Source: Datnioides undecimradiatus (Eukaryota; Chordata; Actinopteri; Lobotiformes; Datnioididae). Taken from it: 64,000 nucleotides of DNA. Shown here piece after piece: positions 13,382 to 27,059 of the stretch. The stretch spans positions 3,058,866 to 3,122,865 of the forward strand of contig WARS01000044.1 of NCBI GenBank assembly GCA_008933995.1, read 5' to 3'. The translations under genes were made by a program, and so were the position numbers. The notes under the pieces are model-generated. The model made no database searches. It was not told the origin of the DNA and saw only the letters and a list, made by a program, of their open reading frames with translations. Numbering within the stretch: the stretch's first letter is position 1; every line of letters begins with the position of its first letter.

Positions 13382-14327
13382 TGAAGAATGATAATCATAA
13401 GAGAAGTGTATTGTTTCACTGTCTGTGCTCTCCCACAGGGGAAGTCAGCTGCAGTGAATTCCACACGCACACAAACCACAAAGTATCCCAACAAATAGCA
13501 GAGAAACACACACACTCTGACACACAATGGACCTCCCCACTGTGTGTGTACTGTATGTGTAGGAGGAGGTTCTCAATGTGCTTCCTCCTCTCTTATGAAT
13601 GTGCATACACACTCACATGCTGGGAGGATCCTACCAGTGGAAAACTTCCCATTCATACGTATACCACTAACCTCTGAGGATAAACATGATGTGTGTGCAG
13701 TCTTCCTCTTACTTGCACTGGGGAACTGGCTCTGATTCTTCCTCCTCAGTGAGCCTCTTGCATACTAAACCTAACCTTCGGACCATGAACCAACTCACAG
13801 TATAAACCACATGGTTGAGTGAGTCATAGTGTTGACAGCTTTCAAATAAACAGAAACCACAAAGTATCCCAACAGAAAGTCCAGCGCTGTTAATGATCAG
13901 ATCATCTTCGGTAATGATTCACATAACGTCTTTATGACTGTCTTTTGTGACACAGATGTGATCTGGTAATTGATGTCTAATAGTATAGTAATAAACTTTT
14001 AAAGATTTTCATAGCTGTGATTATGAATTCTGAAGGGAAAACAATGACTTTGGCTGAGATACAACATAGCTCGGCCGTGACTGAGTTGAGAAATATGATG
14101 AATATCAAGAGTGCACTGGGGTTTTATGAGGCTAGTTAAAGGTTTTACATACACCATCATGCCTCACAGCCACCTGCCAGCAGTAGTGTCCTGAGCTGAT
14201 AGCGGGGCTGCCAGTTTGGCACAGTATGTACATATATCAGAGTCCATAAAATATTTGGTTTCTCTGAAGTGATCAAATGAATTTGTTGGCTCTCGCAGCC
14301 CCACAAATCCTTTAAAAATCACTTAAA

Positions 14328-14606
14328 GGAATAGTTCAACATTTTTGGGAAAACACTAATTTGCTTTTTTGCTGAGATTTAGATGTGGAGAGGAAATTAC
14401 TTGTGTTGGCCAAGAATTTTCTGTTATTGTGATGGACTGATATGCTTTATTAGTGGTCTTTGTCTGTTTCCAGTCTTTATGCTAAGCTAAGCTAACCGGC
14501 TGCTGGCAGGCACTTAATATTTACTGTACAACTATAGCACTGAGCTTCTCATCTAACTCTTGGCAAGAAAGTGAATAAATGTATTTCCCAAAATGTTGAA
14601 CTATTG
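14328..14606. repeat. MITE-like percomorph repeat, copy 2 with both TIRs
   Basis: The left end GGAATAGTTCAACATTTTTG and right end CCCAAAATGTTGAACTATT are near-perfect inverted copies about 20 bp long. The interior holds CAGTCTTTATGCTAAGCTAA and TCATCTAACTCTTGGCAAG. At about 280 bp it has no coding capacity, so it would need a transposase supplied elsewhere. This is the best-preserved copy in the window. Confidence 0.75.
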
Positions 14607-16889
14607 CTGGTTTCCTGGCAACCTCACAATAACAAGACCTTTACATCAAAGTGCCCAGCATCCCCACAGCTTTTACACATTGGGTTTTTGTATCCCTGTG
14701 ATTTGTTCTACCTCCTCTCCACTGCACTGGTCTCTTTTTTAGGAAGCACCCATAGTCACCGTTTGTTTGTTTAATTGATTGATTGGTTATTGGACAAGAT
14801 ATTGTGCCTTTTGCTAAAAAGCTAACCATGGCTTCATATCTACTGTACAAACATAAAAGTGATATCAATATGTCAACATAATCATTGAACAAAACCAATA
14901 CATTTTTCAGCATCTGCTACAAATAAATGTACACAGGTTACCTACAACAATGTGAGCCTGGATATGGCTGATTTCCTTCTAGATTGACAGCATTTTTGTT
15001 AACACTCTCACTTTCTTCCTTTGTTTTTTTTTTGTGGAGTTTTTTTTTTTGGTAGCACAACTCTGGAACTAGTCACAGCCACTGCTGCAGGCAAATGATC
15101 ACTAGGCATCATGGACTAATAGCACCACGTTTTTTGAATCCAGTACAATTATGCTAATAAAACTCAGGAATTCAAAACCACTACCTACACTCTGGTATTT
15201 GCAAACTGTAACTATCTACTAACACATAGTTTCCTCTTGCACTCTCTGAAAGAATCAGAGCTGGAAATCAGTTTATTTTGTTGGGAGATGGAGCTGTTTA
15301 TGCTTCTCGACATGTTTCGCAGCTATTGATTGGACTCCCCTGACACACAGAAACTGTCAGATTGACCGGTAGCCTTCAAAACATCAGCAGCTACTGGTGA
15401 GGTGCAAAAGTCCCTAAAGAGAGCTGTTCCCTCCTCCTTCTCTCCACACCGTGAATACTTCACCCATGTTTTCCAGGCAAGCCTCCATCCAGGTTTTAGC
15501 TGTTCTCTCAGATGCACAGCCAGGCGCGGTAAAGAATAATAACGTGTCAAAGAAGCTCACAACAGCACAGACCACAGAAAATGGAACACGCCTGAGGGTG
15601 GAAAAAAACTTCAAGATTTCTTGCAGTGCTCTTGAATTTATTAAGTGCCACGAACCCTGCCTACTGCACAGGATCAGGGGACAACTAAAAAAAAACAACA
15701 CAGAGGCACGTCTTTACAGTGACCTTGCTATGCCATTTAGTTAACTGTGGCAGCAAGAGTTTTATCGTTTCAAGGTTCTTGCATCGCTTTTTAATTTTTT
15801 TGTTTGATATATTTCCTTGCTGCCTCATTCTTAGACCATTTTTATTTTTCCAAGACAAGTCTGGTAAGCTGTTGTGACAAGGAAAATTATAGATAACATA
15901 TTTGCTGCAGGTAATAGCTACCTTCCTGATATTCATTGTCAAATATGACAGTTACAACCCAGAAAAACTAATAACACAACTTAACAATTATCAATTCATT
16001 GTATGCTGTGTGATGACAGTGCCACTGCAATGCAACATGCAGAGGATAATGTTAAAGCACGTCTGGTTGTACAGGCATTATAAGAATGAGCAAATTTATT
16101 ATAGTTATAATTAACTGAAAAAAAGAAAGTAAATGTGCCTATGGGCTTTTGCATTGATTTGATGTTAGTACAGTAGGTATGGTGTTGCTGTAAAAGCGCC
16201 TTTTGCGATTCTTGCAACCTTTTTTTCATGTGGATTTTGGTTCTGTCAACAATATGTGAAAACAACTTTCTCTAAGCCCTCACCAGTCTCTTGTTCCATT
16301 TGTTATACCATCGCTCAACCTGGATTTAAAAAGACCGGATCAACCTAACCCCTTCAGAATTTACCCTGAGGGAAAATGACATAACACTAAACACTGAGGG
16401 AAAATCAAAACTAAACATTGAGTCACAGCCTGGTAACTTGCCTAACACCTAAGCCCTGTCTCAACACTGTAGCACAAACAAGCATGGCTCCTCTTCAGCC
16501 CACTGAGCCACGAATAGAAAATTTCTGTCCTCGTTTGTATGGTGGTGCCGTCACGACTACATTCACAGAGTGTCCCTTACAACATGCTTTTGTTGTGGTT
16601 TGAATGGCAAAAATGACCTCCTGAAACAAAAGCGAGATAGTATCAGAGGTGGAGCGCTGATTGTTCAAAGCGCTCACGCTGAAACCGGTCATACATACAT
16701 TTTTATTTTTTTTTTACATTCTCATTTTCATACTCAAGGACACAAAAGCAGTCACAGACATGCATAAACATAAACACAGCGCATACTGTAAATCTGTAGT
16801 GTGATTCTTTTCATTTTGTCAGAGGAACCAACCTGCACAAAAACATGAGAAACACTGAAACACACACACACACACACACCCCAGGGCTG
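14607..16889. other. Intergenic, no gene seen
   Basis: This is AT-rich sequence with short T- and A-runs and a CA run at 16860-16880. Several 60-97-codon frames occur on both strands with no family signature. Confidence 0.55.
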
Positions 16890-16990
16890 TTAAAGCGGCC
16901 GGGCATGACAGATCACGCTGCCTCTCCATTATTACGTCGTGTTACGATTAATAATGCATGTTTCCTGACACCTTAATTACCTCCGCCCAC
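16890..16990. promoter_or_regulatory. Candidate conserved non-coding element
   Basis: This short complex block contains TATTACGTCGTGTTACGATT, AATAATGCATG and CACCTTAATTACCTCC, i.e. CRE-like and homeodomain cores without repeats. The call rests on composition only. Confidence 0.3.
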
Positions 16991-18904
16991 ACCCTGTACA
17001 CACACAAATACACACATACAAACCTTCAGTCGGCACCAGCTCTTTCACATCAACACACACACACTCTCCCTGTGGAGGGAACACATCAACAGCACCCATA
17101 ACACTGGATGAGGTACATGAAGTAACTGCAGCTGTCTGTCCCTGAACACACACTGCAGAACGTGCTGTTCACTCGGCTGTCATGCACCCATAGTGATCAT
17201 GTCACACTGACTCAGCGCTCGCTGAAATGTGCAGCATTGAAGACAAAACCCGTTTCCTGCAGGTCTGACTGACTGGGTTAAATTTGGTGCAATGAATCAC
17301 CATTCAACAAAAAATTGTGCATGGCTGTAATCTCACTTGGGACTTTTTGACCCGGGGGCTGAGATCTACAGTAAAAGTCTACTTACTAACATAATGATGG
17401 CAGCTTCCTAGTTTGACAGCCTTTGGTAAATGCAGGCCCAGGAACCACCAGGGAGCCTGTCGTTATACCTAAAGTTTCAAGACTGACTGACAGTATTCCT
17501 GTGATCTTCATGCACCATATCTTGTGTTTAACTGATAGTGCGGCAGGGAAAACAGGGAGTCATGGGAATTTTGCCTAATCCAGGACATCGATCCATACAG
17601 ATAGTTTCAGATTTATTTGGAAAGGTTTTGAGATGAATCTAAGTTGAACAGTGTGTCATCCGAGATACACAAAGGCGCACGTGTTCAAAGCATTTCTGGA
17701 TGTCCTCAGCCAAAGGCGAGGTGAAGTCCAACGGCACAAGATTTGATGGGTTTAAATATGCGGACAATAATTCACACTTCAAGACAATCCCTCTTCAGAG
17801 CCACTTGAAGCTTTGCACTTGTCTGAACATGCGAAAATGATAAACATCATTGTGTGAATGTAAAACTGGCAGTTTAGGAAAAGTTACATATATATGCAGC
17901 TCCTTCATTTCTGATATGGGAAAGGTATGGTGGAATGGTTGTTCAGATGCTGTTTAATCATGCATGTAGTTTCATACATGAGGTACATTTCTTATTGGAT
18001 ACACTTTAACTCCTAACTCCTAACTAAAGGTAGAAAATGCTGAATACTATTTACAGTAGTGTGCTGATTATAATTATATACTTGGACACTTAGCTTGGTT
18101 TAGCATATCAATTGTAAATTTTCACTGTTATGACCCAAACAGAAGTACTTTTCCACCTGTTTTTTATTTACTGGGGAAGTGATAATAATCACAGCAACAT
18201 GTATCTCGAAACCTTTGCAATTACACCAAAACTTTAAACACAGTTAGATTCCACAAAGCATAAGAAGACAATTATTTTGAAAAATGTCTAATTTGAGTGA
18301 ACGTCTCACAGATCTGAGGGAGAAGCGCACCAATGCTGCACTGTTCAAACAGACCACAGGAGAAGATGTCTTGCAAAACGCCTTTAAATATTTGAACAAG
18401 TTCTGGATCAACAGTTTCAAGCTTTTCAACAGTGCCAGACAATTCTCAGAAATAGTTTGCTACAGTCTGGTCTACTGTCTCCCCTTAATTAGGAAGTAAT
18501 ACCATCACAACTCACCAGGGACAAACGTCTATGAATGAATTCCTTTGAAAGATTTTAGTGCCTGTTTCAATAACATTGTGTGTACTGCTTTATGATGACA
18601 TTCTGCCGTTGAAACTCAAACACAAACTTCATGAATGTTAACCCACATTTACAACATCCTTCAAAACTGATGAAACGCCAAGAAACATGGGGCCTAATTT
18701 TCAGCAGCCACGGAGTCTGCAGTTAATGGAGCAGCACCCGGCTTTCATCTTTCTCCCGTGAGTTGTAGTGCAATCATATCATTAAAAGCTCTGCGTTAGG
18801 TAATTTGTGAAGAGTGACAGGTTGTTGTTGCTGGCTGAATAGTAAGTGCGTATGTGTACACACAAACACTTTCTTGTCTTTTCCTCCCGCTCCTTCGCTT
18901 CCTC
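16991..18904. other. Intergenic, no gene seen
   Basis: Ordinary sequence. An ATG-initiated 71-codon frame at 18284-18499 is reported under findings but is not called a gene. Confidence 0.55.
18284..18499 (+). other. Unassigned 71-codon open frame
   Basis: The frame starts at an ATG with A at -3 and encodes a mixed-charge N-terminus (SERLTDLREKR, residues 5-15) and an aromatic-rich C-terminal half (NAFKYLNKFWINSFKLFN, residues 32-49). The composition is more protein-like than in neighbouring chance frames. I do not recognise it. No splice site, promoter or poly(A) signal ties it to a gene, and chance or a decayed insertion is more likely. Confidence 0.15.
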
Positions 18905-19540
18905 TTTCTCCCGCTGGCCTAGCCCTGGTTCATGCAGTGTGTTCCAATGCATGGGAAATAATTGGTCATCCCTTTCATCATGGGATTATGAGAATAAATC
19001 TCCTTTTGGAGCGGAGCAGCGCTAACAGTCATTGAAATCCTGTTACATGGAGTATTATACTGCAATTAATTGCTTTTTCTAAACGCTAAGCTCTTCTCTC
19101 CCTCTCGTGTTGGCACACTTTGATAAATTTACTACTGGTTGACTCACTCTGGAAAGAGGTTGGGGGTTGTGGGACTTGTAGAGGGGATTGGTAGCAAATA
19201 AGACTTTTTCTTTGCAGATCTGCCTCACTCTCTCACTAGAAGTGTCATTAATGATGATCCAACCCCCTTATGTTTTGGCTGGAGGATGTACTTTGTGTCC
19301 TCGCTTCTTGCACTGAAGAGGAACTGAGGATCTGCTCACTTCACACTTTAATTTAGTGTTGGTATGTCAAAAGCTGACGCCCCTTTTGAACGGCAGCTGT
19401 AGCTTATCTTTCATCAAACAGCACAGAGGAGATTAATGTTGGATGACACTTTCATGTGCCATCCTCTAAGGCACTGTTTGTAGAGGAATACTTTTAATGG
19501 CGCATTTCAAATAAATCAAAGTGCGAGGGGGAACTTTAAG
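18905..19540. promoter_or_regulatory. Candidate conserved non-coding region, 8-9 kb upstream of trib1
   Basis: This long repeat-free block includes ATGCATGGGAAATAATTGG, CTGCAATTAATTGC, GTGTCATTAATGATGATCC, TTTAATGGCGCATTTC and AAATAAATCAAAG. The density of homeobox and POU-like cores and the lack of simple repeats suggest an enhancer cluster. Conservation was not tested. Confidence 0.38.
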
Positions 19541-20559
19541 AAGAGAGGGAATTGGAAAAAAAAAGTCTGAAAAACTGTTTATGTATTTTTAGTCATGCTA
19601 GCAACAGTGCTGATACAGTGCAGATATAAAATGTCACTCAGTGGGTCCACAACTTTGGGTAACACTGAAACATCTCAGTATTTGATATATCGTGATGTCC
19701 AAATGATATAACCTGAAGACTCTTTCCCACAGGGAATTTTGTGATTTTGAACATTGTTGAGTCTTAAACTTTTCATTTAGTATCATCATAAGAATTTAAA
19801 ATTGTCCATTATTTCAGTAAACGTAAATGCAAATGTACAGAAGCCGCTGGGGTGACAATTATTTTTTTAATGCTGCTATGTAGAAATCCCAAGATAATCA
19901 ACCTGCAATCATGAGAAAAAAAAACATTTTGTTTCCTCTTTTTTAGTACGGATAATATCTATCAGAGATCAGCCATACATGCACACATATATGGTGACAA
20001 TTGAGCAACAGATTTAATTACACAATGCCATTATTGATTAAGGCATCAGACTGCTCTGCTAGACTATTATTTAAGTCAAGGTCTAACACACTCAGAAACT
20101 CATTGTGTCTTTTCATCAGAGAAAACATTCAGATCAGTCAGTGAAAGAGTCAGTTCAATGCACTGTACTGCATCCACACAATTTGTCCTGTATTTTCATA
20201 CACACCCTACTCTTGTGCACGCTGTGCACTATGTTTTTACATGCTGGAGTTCACATTCAGAGAATTTGACACCTTGAATGACGGGCAAGTTGTCAGGCAT
20301 TCAACGTCATCTTTGCCCTGGTTACAAAGACACAAACATGTTGTTTATTAACCGAATATTATGAGAGTACAACCTTTGTTTTCTTGTGATAATTAATTTG
20401 TGACTCGCTGTTCTCAGCTTCCGTACAAATTCATGAAAAATCAAACTAGCTAAGCATTAACCTAGCTGAACAAACTATGCAACAAGCTGAACCATTCCAT
20501 TTTTATTAGCCTCTGCTGATGTTTAAAGGTGGACATGGTGGACATTTTACCTGCTTATC
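19541..20559. other. Intergenic, no gene seen
   Basis: AT-rich sequence without recognisable elements. Confidence 0.5.
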
Positions 20560-20665
20560 AGCTTTGTCCCTTTTAGCATGTTAGTATGCTGATGCTAGCA
20601 TATACCTCATAGGACCACTTTGTTTGAGCTAGCAGCAGCATGGCTGTGAATGTACTCTTTTTTTA
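20560..20665 (-). repeat. Percomorph interspersed repeat, partial reverse copy
   Basis: TTTTAGCATGTTAGTATGCT, GATGCTAGCATATACCTCAT and GAGCTAGCAGCAGCATGGC are the reverse-strand form of the first 100 bases of the repeat at 3765-4200. Confidence 0.55.
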
Positions 20666-22866
20666 GTCATTTCATTTCACTCATAGCTTTGTTAATCAAA
20701 GCAAATGAACTTATCAGTGAAGGTTTAATCTTAAATCCTCACTACTTCCCCACTGTTACAAAAGGTGAATCGTCACCAAAGAAAATAAAATCTCCTTCTC
20801 TTTCAGCTGCGCAATGAAGAACAATCACTTCTTGTTTCCTTTTCTCAATCAGTGTTTTCTCATTCCACTGTGGGTGACATCATGGGCTCGGCCTGGCTGA
20901 GTGGAGGCAGCTTGTGTAACCTCACTGATGTGCTGGTGACAGTATGGTGGTGACGTGCACCGTGGCTACCGCACACACAGACACACTCTCGCATACACAA
21001 TTGTTATCCACTTCCCATTAGCAACAGGAAACCCCTTGAGTCATCCTGAGTGTAAGGCAAACTATTTCAGTGAAATCATGTGTTGATGTGTGACGAATAA
21101 AGACAGTTATGAAACGATCTTCTTAGGACATAATGGGAAGTGAGCTGATGTTTTCAAGAGAAATTCTGCTAATGAAGTTTTGAAGAGGGTGCCTGGTATT
21201 TAAGTGACCTTTCCAGTAAGATGATGTTATCACTTACTATTTCACTTTAAGTTTAACATGTAAAATTGCATTTCCTTTTTCTTACACATCTAAAAGTAAT
21301 CTGATCAAAGGACCTCGTCAAAGTGGCTGTGAAAAGATGGTTTTTGAATTTCAGCCATCCGATAAAATTAATTAGCTTACATAGTTACATGCATACACGT
21401 CTAACCCATGCTTTTTAAGTGTGGATATAAAGCGACTAAAACTGACAACAGTGTAGTTGACAAATTAAAGGAAAAAAATTTTACTGAGTGGAAAAAAACA
21501 TAATTAAGGCAAGTGCTTTCACATAGGTCTCTGTATGAATTGGTGGGTATGAAAATGATGTGAATCTTATACCTCAAACCTAAGTTGTACATCCATAGAA
21601 GATTACAGTGTCTCCTCACAATGATCAAAACACTGAATGAGTGAATATCATTTGGAATAGATACTAGGCCAAGAAGCACCAAAGCCTTTATATAGGCTTT
21701 TGGTGAACCAACATCTGACTAAGATGCTCTATGCCAGAGTTGGGCAATAGCGCAATTCAATGCCAAATACTACTAAGACTCAAATTACCAATATTGACAC
21801 AGATGCATGAAATGAGCCCAAAATGTAATCTGATGTAAACAGATCAATTTTTGATTGCTTTCAGTGTAGATCCAACTCAAAACACCACTCAGCTGCCATA
21901 ACAGCAATAGTTCATGAATTGGTCCACCCTCTCCTACATATTTCTATCCAGCACTGATGCTGTCCTACAGGGTAGTAACAGGGGTGCTCCTTCCTACTTC
22001 CAAACCGTGGTCAAACTCTACACCCTTGTGAAACCTTTGAACATGCTGCTAATTATGTACTTGGGAGTTTAGGGGCATCTACATCTACCTTAAAAGCATG
22101 CAGTAATTTATACTGGATAAAGGGTCTGCAAAATAATGATTAAAATAACTGTGATTTTCCACTCCGTCACCCATCTATGTGTAAATTATGATTTCTAGAT
22201 TAACACAATTTGGGTTTTACTTTTTAGTGGAACTTGATTACTAAAATAAATATCTTTTAAATATTTCTAAGCAACATCCAACAATCCATCATTAATCTGC
22301 ATGTACAGTAAAGAAAACAGTAAAGATGACTGAGCGTCTATTGTTGCATTTGGGAAGTTTCACCTTATTGTTGTCAGTACAGAGCAAAAAGGTCAGAACT
22401 TACCAGGTGAGTGAATATATTATTTGTGAAAAGATAAAGCATGACAGCATGGGCAGCGTCAATAAGACCAAACATTTCTGTTCACTTGTCAATGGGAGAT
22501 TTACTAACATTGTTCTGGTGAGAAATTGATTATTCTTAGAATAAAGAGACCATCTCCACCCACAGTAAATGCATTGTTATCAGTGTGTCACCACATTCCA
22601 CTATTATGCATTACAAAACATTTTGTGTCTCAGCTTTAAATACTATTTCCTAACTTGGGTTAAAATGAAGGTTACAGACAGTTTTATGAAACATTATTTC
22701 ATAGAAACACACAAACATAATGCAGATGAAGAATTTTACTTTCAGCTACAGTTTTACAGATTCTCAGAAGACCTTTAGGGAAGTCTTTGTGCTGAGTATG
22801 TGCAAACATGACAACTCCCCTGTGTGAGAACAAATGTTTTCAATCAATGGGGAACCATAATGTAGG

Positions 22867-22918
<52 letters not shown>
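22867..22918. repeat. (TG)n microsatellite
   Basis: A nearly perfect TG run of about 25 units. Confidence 0.95.
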
Positions 22919-25900
22919 CCCATGTAAAAACAATTAGCGGTCATGTGCTGTAAAATTTGAGCACAACACATTGGGGGAATTAAAAGTATGTATTAAACTG
23001 GGTTTCAAATTGCACAAATCATTTGTGTTGCCAAGAATCCCTGTCTCTAATCTAACCGAGCCTGACTCAACCTAACGGATCAAAGAAATAGTGATGGACA
23101 GATTGGGATAACTAGCAAAAGAAGGCAGACATTTTGGCCAGACTACAGTCTGGAGTCCATCCACATGAAACAATCCCCCATCTCGGCTCCTGGTTTGATT
23201 GATTGTCCTTGAGGTCAGCCAGGGTTGTGAAAATATAGAGTATATTCAGTAGAGTTGGTTATAGCAGGCTGATGACTAATTTTGGATGAGCCCTTAACAC
23301 GAGTTCAAAGAGTTCAGTGCCTCAGAGGTTGTGTCAAGATGTACAGCAAACCAGAGGAATATCAAAGCCTTCTAACTTTATATTTTTGTTTTAAAGGCTG
23401 AATTTGCAATTTGAAGGAGGAGAAATGCAACCATTTTCTTGCTAACATATAGTTGAATATAGCTGAATAACCAGTGGCCCACTTCTATCTCCCACACTCT
23501 ACTTGTACATTCATAGCGAATTGTCAGCTGTCCAAAGACACAATGGAAATGGCAGACAACCAGACATTTACAGAAAACGAGTTCCACTTTACAAATTTTT
23601 TAAAAAAGGAAAAGTGGCAGCAGTGGGTACCAATAGAGGAAGATTATAGACTTGTAAAAAAACAATTATTGCATAAAGTATGCTTACTTCCTTATAACCT
23701 CAAATGATCTTTCTCAGATGCTCAGAAATGAGGTCGAAGTTCAGCTGTAATTAGTTCTGCACACCAGTCACAGAAGAACTGATCACATGTTCCTGCAAGG
23801 ATGAAAATGTCTGAGGGACGATGATAGATACATTTTTGCTAGTATAGATCTTCCATTACACATCTCAGACAATGATCAATTAATATCATGTAATTAGAGA
23901 TGCCACAAATGATGATCAGTCTGCAATTAAAATTCATGTAAAATTAAGCATAAATATGCAATCATTCTTTAAAGTCCATGATTTGATTAAAAAGAAACCT
24001 GTGAGCCAATTTTGAGCCAAGTTTCTTGAATGTGGAACATGTTGAAATGGAAACTGCTTGACCTAAAGCGCTGTTAGACCAGTTGCTGCAACAAAACACA
24101 AAACCACCAGTATTGCAGTGCATCAGCTGATTTGGCCCAAGACAATCAGCAATCTGTAATCAACTAAAACCATTATCATGGCATCTCTAGATTTAGTAAT
24201 AATGACTATGTACATTAACAATTAGCAAACATCTAAGTAAAATCATTATAGCATTGGTTTGCGTAACTATCAGCAGAGACTCAAATGCTTTAAGTCCATG
24301 TGAGGTTGGATAAATGCCTATTTCATGAAGTGTCCCAGCAGGAAAATAATGGTGTAAATAATAAAACAAATGATGGCTGAAAAACATTTAGCTGCTTTAG
24401 CTTCACGGCCCAAGCCTTGTTCATGCTGACTCGCTGACCGTGTTCATGTCATAATGCTCAGATTTATGACATATATATATATCGTAGTATCAACAAACAA
24501 AATGGCTGCTAAGCTTTTGTCAGTGACAGTAAGATCTAAAAATCAGCTACTAACAAGTAGCTGTCTTCTCATTTTGATGATATTTTGGGTTAATACATCT
24601 TTAGTGGGAGACATGATTCAAACAGGGCCATAATGTTATTCACAACCTGTGCTTTTCTCACTATGACAAGTCAAATTGCCCCCCGGTGAAAAAGGCTGCT
24701 TCATTAGATCAAAAGCAGAGGTAAAATACTATTTCTTCTGTATTAGTTGGCATCCATCATCATCTTTAATATACCTGAAGCAGCAACAAATAAGCAAGAA
24801 CACGAAAAAACAAAACTGTTGCTTTCTCCTGGCGCTAACTGAAAGAGCTGGCAGTGTGTTTTTGTGGGAAAATGTACAGGTTTTATTATTTGTGTGGTTC
24901 AGTCTGAAGTAAGGACCGTTCATATGTTATTTCACTGGGGTTTTACTATTTCACAACTGATCAAGTGTTTACTTTCAAGTCAAGTCTTAAAGCAGGCCAT
25001 CAAGTTGCAGGTCTGTATATCTGACTCAGGCTCTCGTCTCAAGTCTGCAGCTCTGTTCAGAGTAGCTCAAATAAGGAATAATTAACAGCGATGGCTGGCT
25101 GTCAGCCAGATCAGATTGAACTATTCTCAGAGCAGATCAATTCCCAGGCTCTCTTTACCGCTGCTGGTGGTGAGTGACTCAGCTAATTATAACAAGGGAG
25201 ATCATGCCCTGAATACTGTTTTCTCTTCTAGCTCACTGGCATGGGGATGCAGCCACACTCCCACACATGCACTGTATACACACACACATAACACACACCC
25301 ACATAAACCGTGAGGTACACACTGATTGACCAGCTATACGATGCTACAACCTGCGGCCGAGCAACATAAACTCTCTTGCATAAAAGTAACATACAGCCTA
25401 CACACAGCCTGGTGTGACTTTGTGTAATGATTCCAGTTAAACAACACTGGAACAAGTTGTCCTATCACTTACAGATCTTGTGTTTATCTAAACCAACACA
25501 AATAAGTCATCTTTTCCAGTGCACATCTAAACACTGCATCACATATGCAAGCAAAAAACATGCATCATCACTTTGACACACTAGGTCCAGACTTTTGTCA
25601 GATAACCTTCTGCCTTCTGCAGATCGGCTGCCCTTTCCCACAGTGACTGTTCATCCTGCTTTTTAAACTTCTCAAAAAAAGAGAGAGGAAACCTGTTCCT
25701 GCGCCTGCTTGACGGCATGACAAACACACTTGCTCACAGCGACACACATGCATCAATCAGTTGGTGAGTCACCTCATTCACAGGACAACCACTGCACAAA
25801 GAAAGAATGTGAGGCCTAAAAATAACAGGCCATCATTCCTATGGAATCTGCAGCTCATCCATGTTTGGACGGCCAGCAGAGACAGGTTCACATGACCTTT

Positions 25901-26048
25901 TTGAGTCAAGCTGTGCCGAGCTGCTGTGACCCGGTTGAGTGTGTGACCTCTTGTGGAAGGAACTGTGTTGCAAATGTGAAAAAGAAATGGTTTGGAACAG
26001 CATTGCTTCTGTTTGGCAGGAGGGGTTGTGCAAAAGAGGGGCGATAGT

Positions 26049-26079
<31 letters not shown>
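26049..26079. repeat. (CA)n microsatellite
   Basis: A perfect CA run of about 15 units. Confidence 0.95.
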
Positions 26080-26081
<2 letters not shown>

Positions 26082-26439
26082 CCAGCTGGTGCTCTGTGTT
26101 TTAGCGAACACTTGGTCTATTGCAGCCACCACGCTTGTTAGACATAAAGCAGTGGAGAAAAAAAGAGAACTCTTGCGCAACACACACATGGTCGTGTGTG
26201 TGCACAAACACACACAAACAGGCACTTTTATAATTACCTCACACTGTCAGCTCATCGCAACACTCATCACAGGAATGTTTCTCAAACTTGACTGAATACT
26301 GCGCTTCATCCATTAATTTCTTACATATTTAAGTAATAGTTCGTAGTTCACTGATTAAAACTTTTTTCAGGAGCATTGCATAATTTTCACACGGATTGCA
26401 CGGTGTTTGTTTGCTTGTTTGAGGTAATTGAGTATATAC

Positions 26440-26650
26440 AAGTGGTTTTAGCCTGGGATCAGTGTCTGTCTCTGGAAGCCCAGCTGCTGTGATGTTGTGT
26501 ACAGAGCCGCGTTGGCATATTTTATGTGAATGCTTATAGCCCAGCACCACTAGGGCTTTATGAGGGTGAGTCATATCCACATAACAAACAGGCTTCGCAT
26601 GGGAAAATATCATGGTGATGTTAAAGCTAGAGTTAAGGCTCATACACTGG
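26440..26650. promoter_or_regulatory. Candidate trib1 proximal enhancer
   Basis: This complex block about 1 kb before the trib1 ATG includes GGGTGAGTCATATCC (an AP-1-like TGAGTCA), GCATGGGAAAATATCATGG and GCATATTTTATGTGAATGC. It is free of repeats. Its role is inferred from position and motifs only. Confidence 0.28.
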
Positions 26651-27059
26651 AGCTTTGTGCTGGCTAGTTCACACTTAAGGCATAACATTTGGAGAGCAAA
26701 CACTTCAGGTGCTATACAAGGAGGGCTGTGGAGAGATTGTTGCAACTGGTAATAAATGGCAATAAGAGCTGAACATTAAGGAACTGAGTCACAGAAAATG
26801 TTTTAAGGGCTGTTAATTATTGTCTAAAACATGTGCATGCTCGATGAAGGGGGCATGATAAGTAGCGGCTGATTTCTTCATTCCTCTCACATGGTCTTAG
26901 TTTTTTGGTTTTGGTTTTGGTTTTTTTAATCTCAGAGCAGGAATTCATGACACCATGAAAAAGACTTGGGGGAATAACGATAATGTTTGCACCATATGCT
27001 CACATAGTGTTGTCTGAAAGGTAATACAGCAGGCAGTTTCATCAGAGCCGAGCTGAGCT
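26651..27059. other. trib1 upstream flank
   Basis: This AT-rich flank carries a short (TTTTGG)n stretch at about 26899-26927. No exon is seen. Confidence 0.5.

Larger units (their letters stand above)
12491..14327. other. Intergenic, microsatellites only
   Basis: The stretch contains an (AAAAG)n run (12964-12997), a long perfect TG run (13334-13380) and CA-rich stretches to 13620. The open frame at 13255-13677 is a translation of the TG tract. Confidence 0.65.
20666..26439. other. Intergenic, no gene seen
   Basis: The stretch contains a long TG run (22867-22918), a CA run (26049-26079), a small AT run near 24472-24482 and otherwise AT-rich sequence. Two 60-70-codon frames near 22326 and 22569 start with ATG but have no domain signature. 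Confidence 0.55.

Noticed and set aside
1..27000. Exons of NSMCE2, the expected neighbour before TRIB1
   Set aside because: No SP-RING-like or other NSMCE2 segment was recognised in any frame. The gene may lie outside the window.
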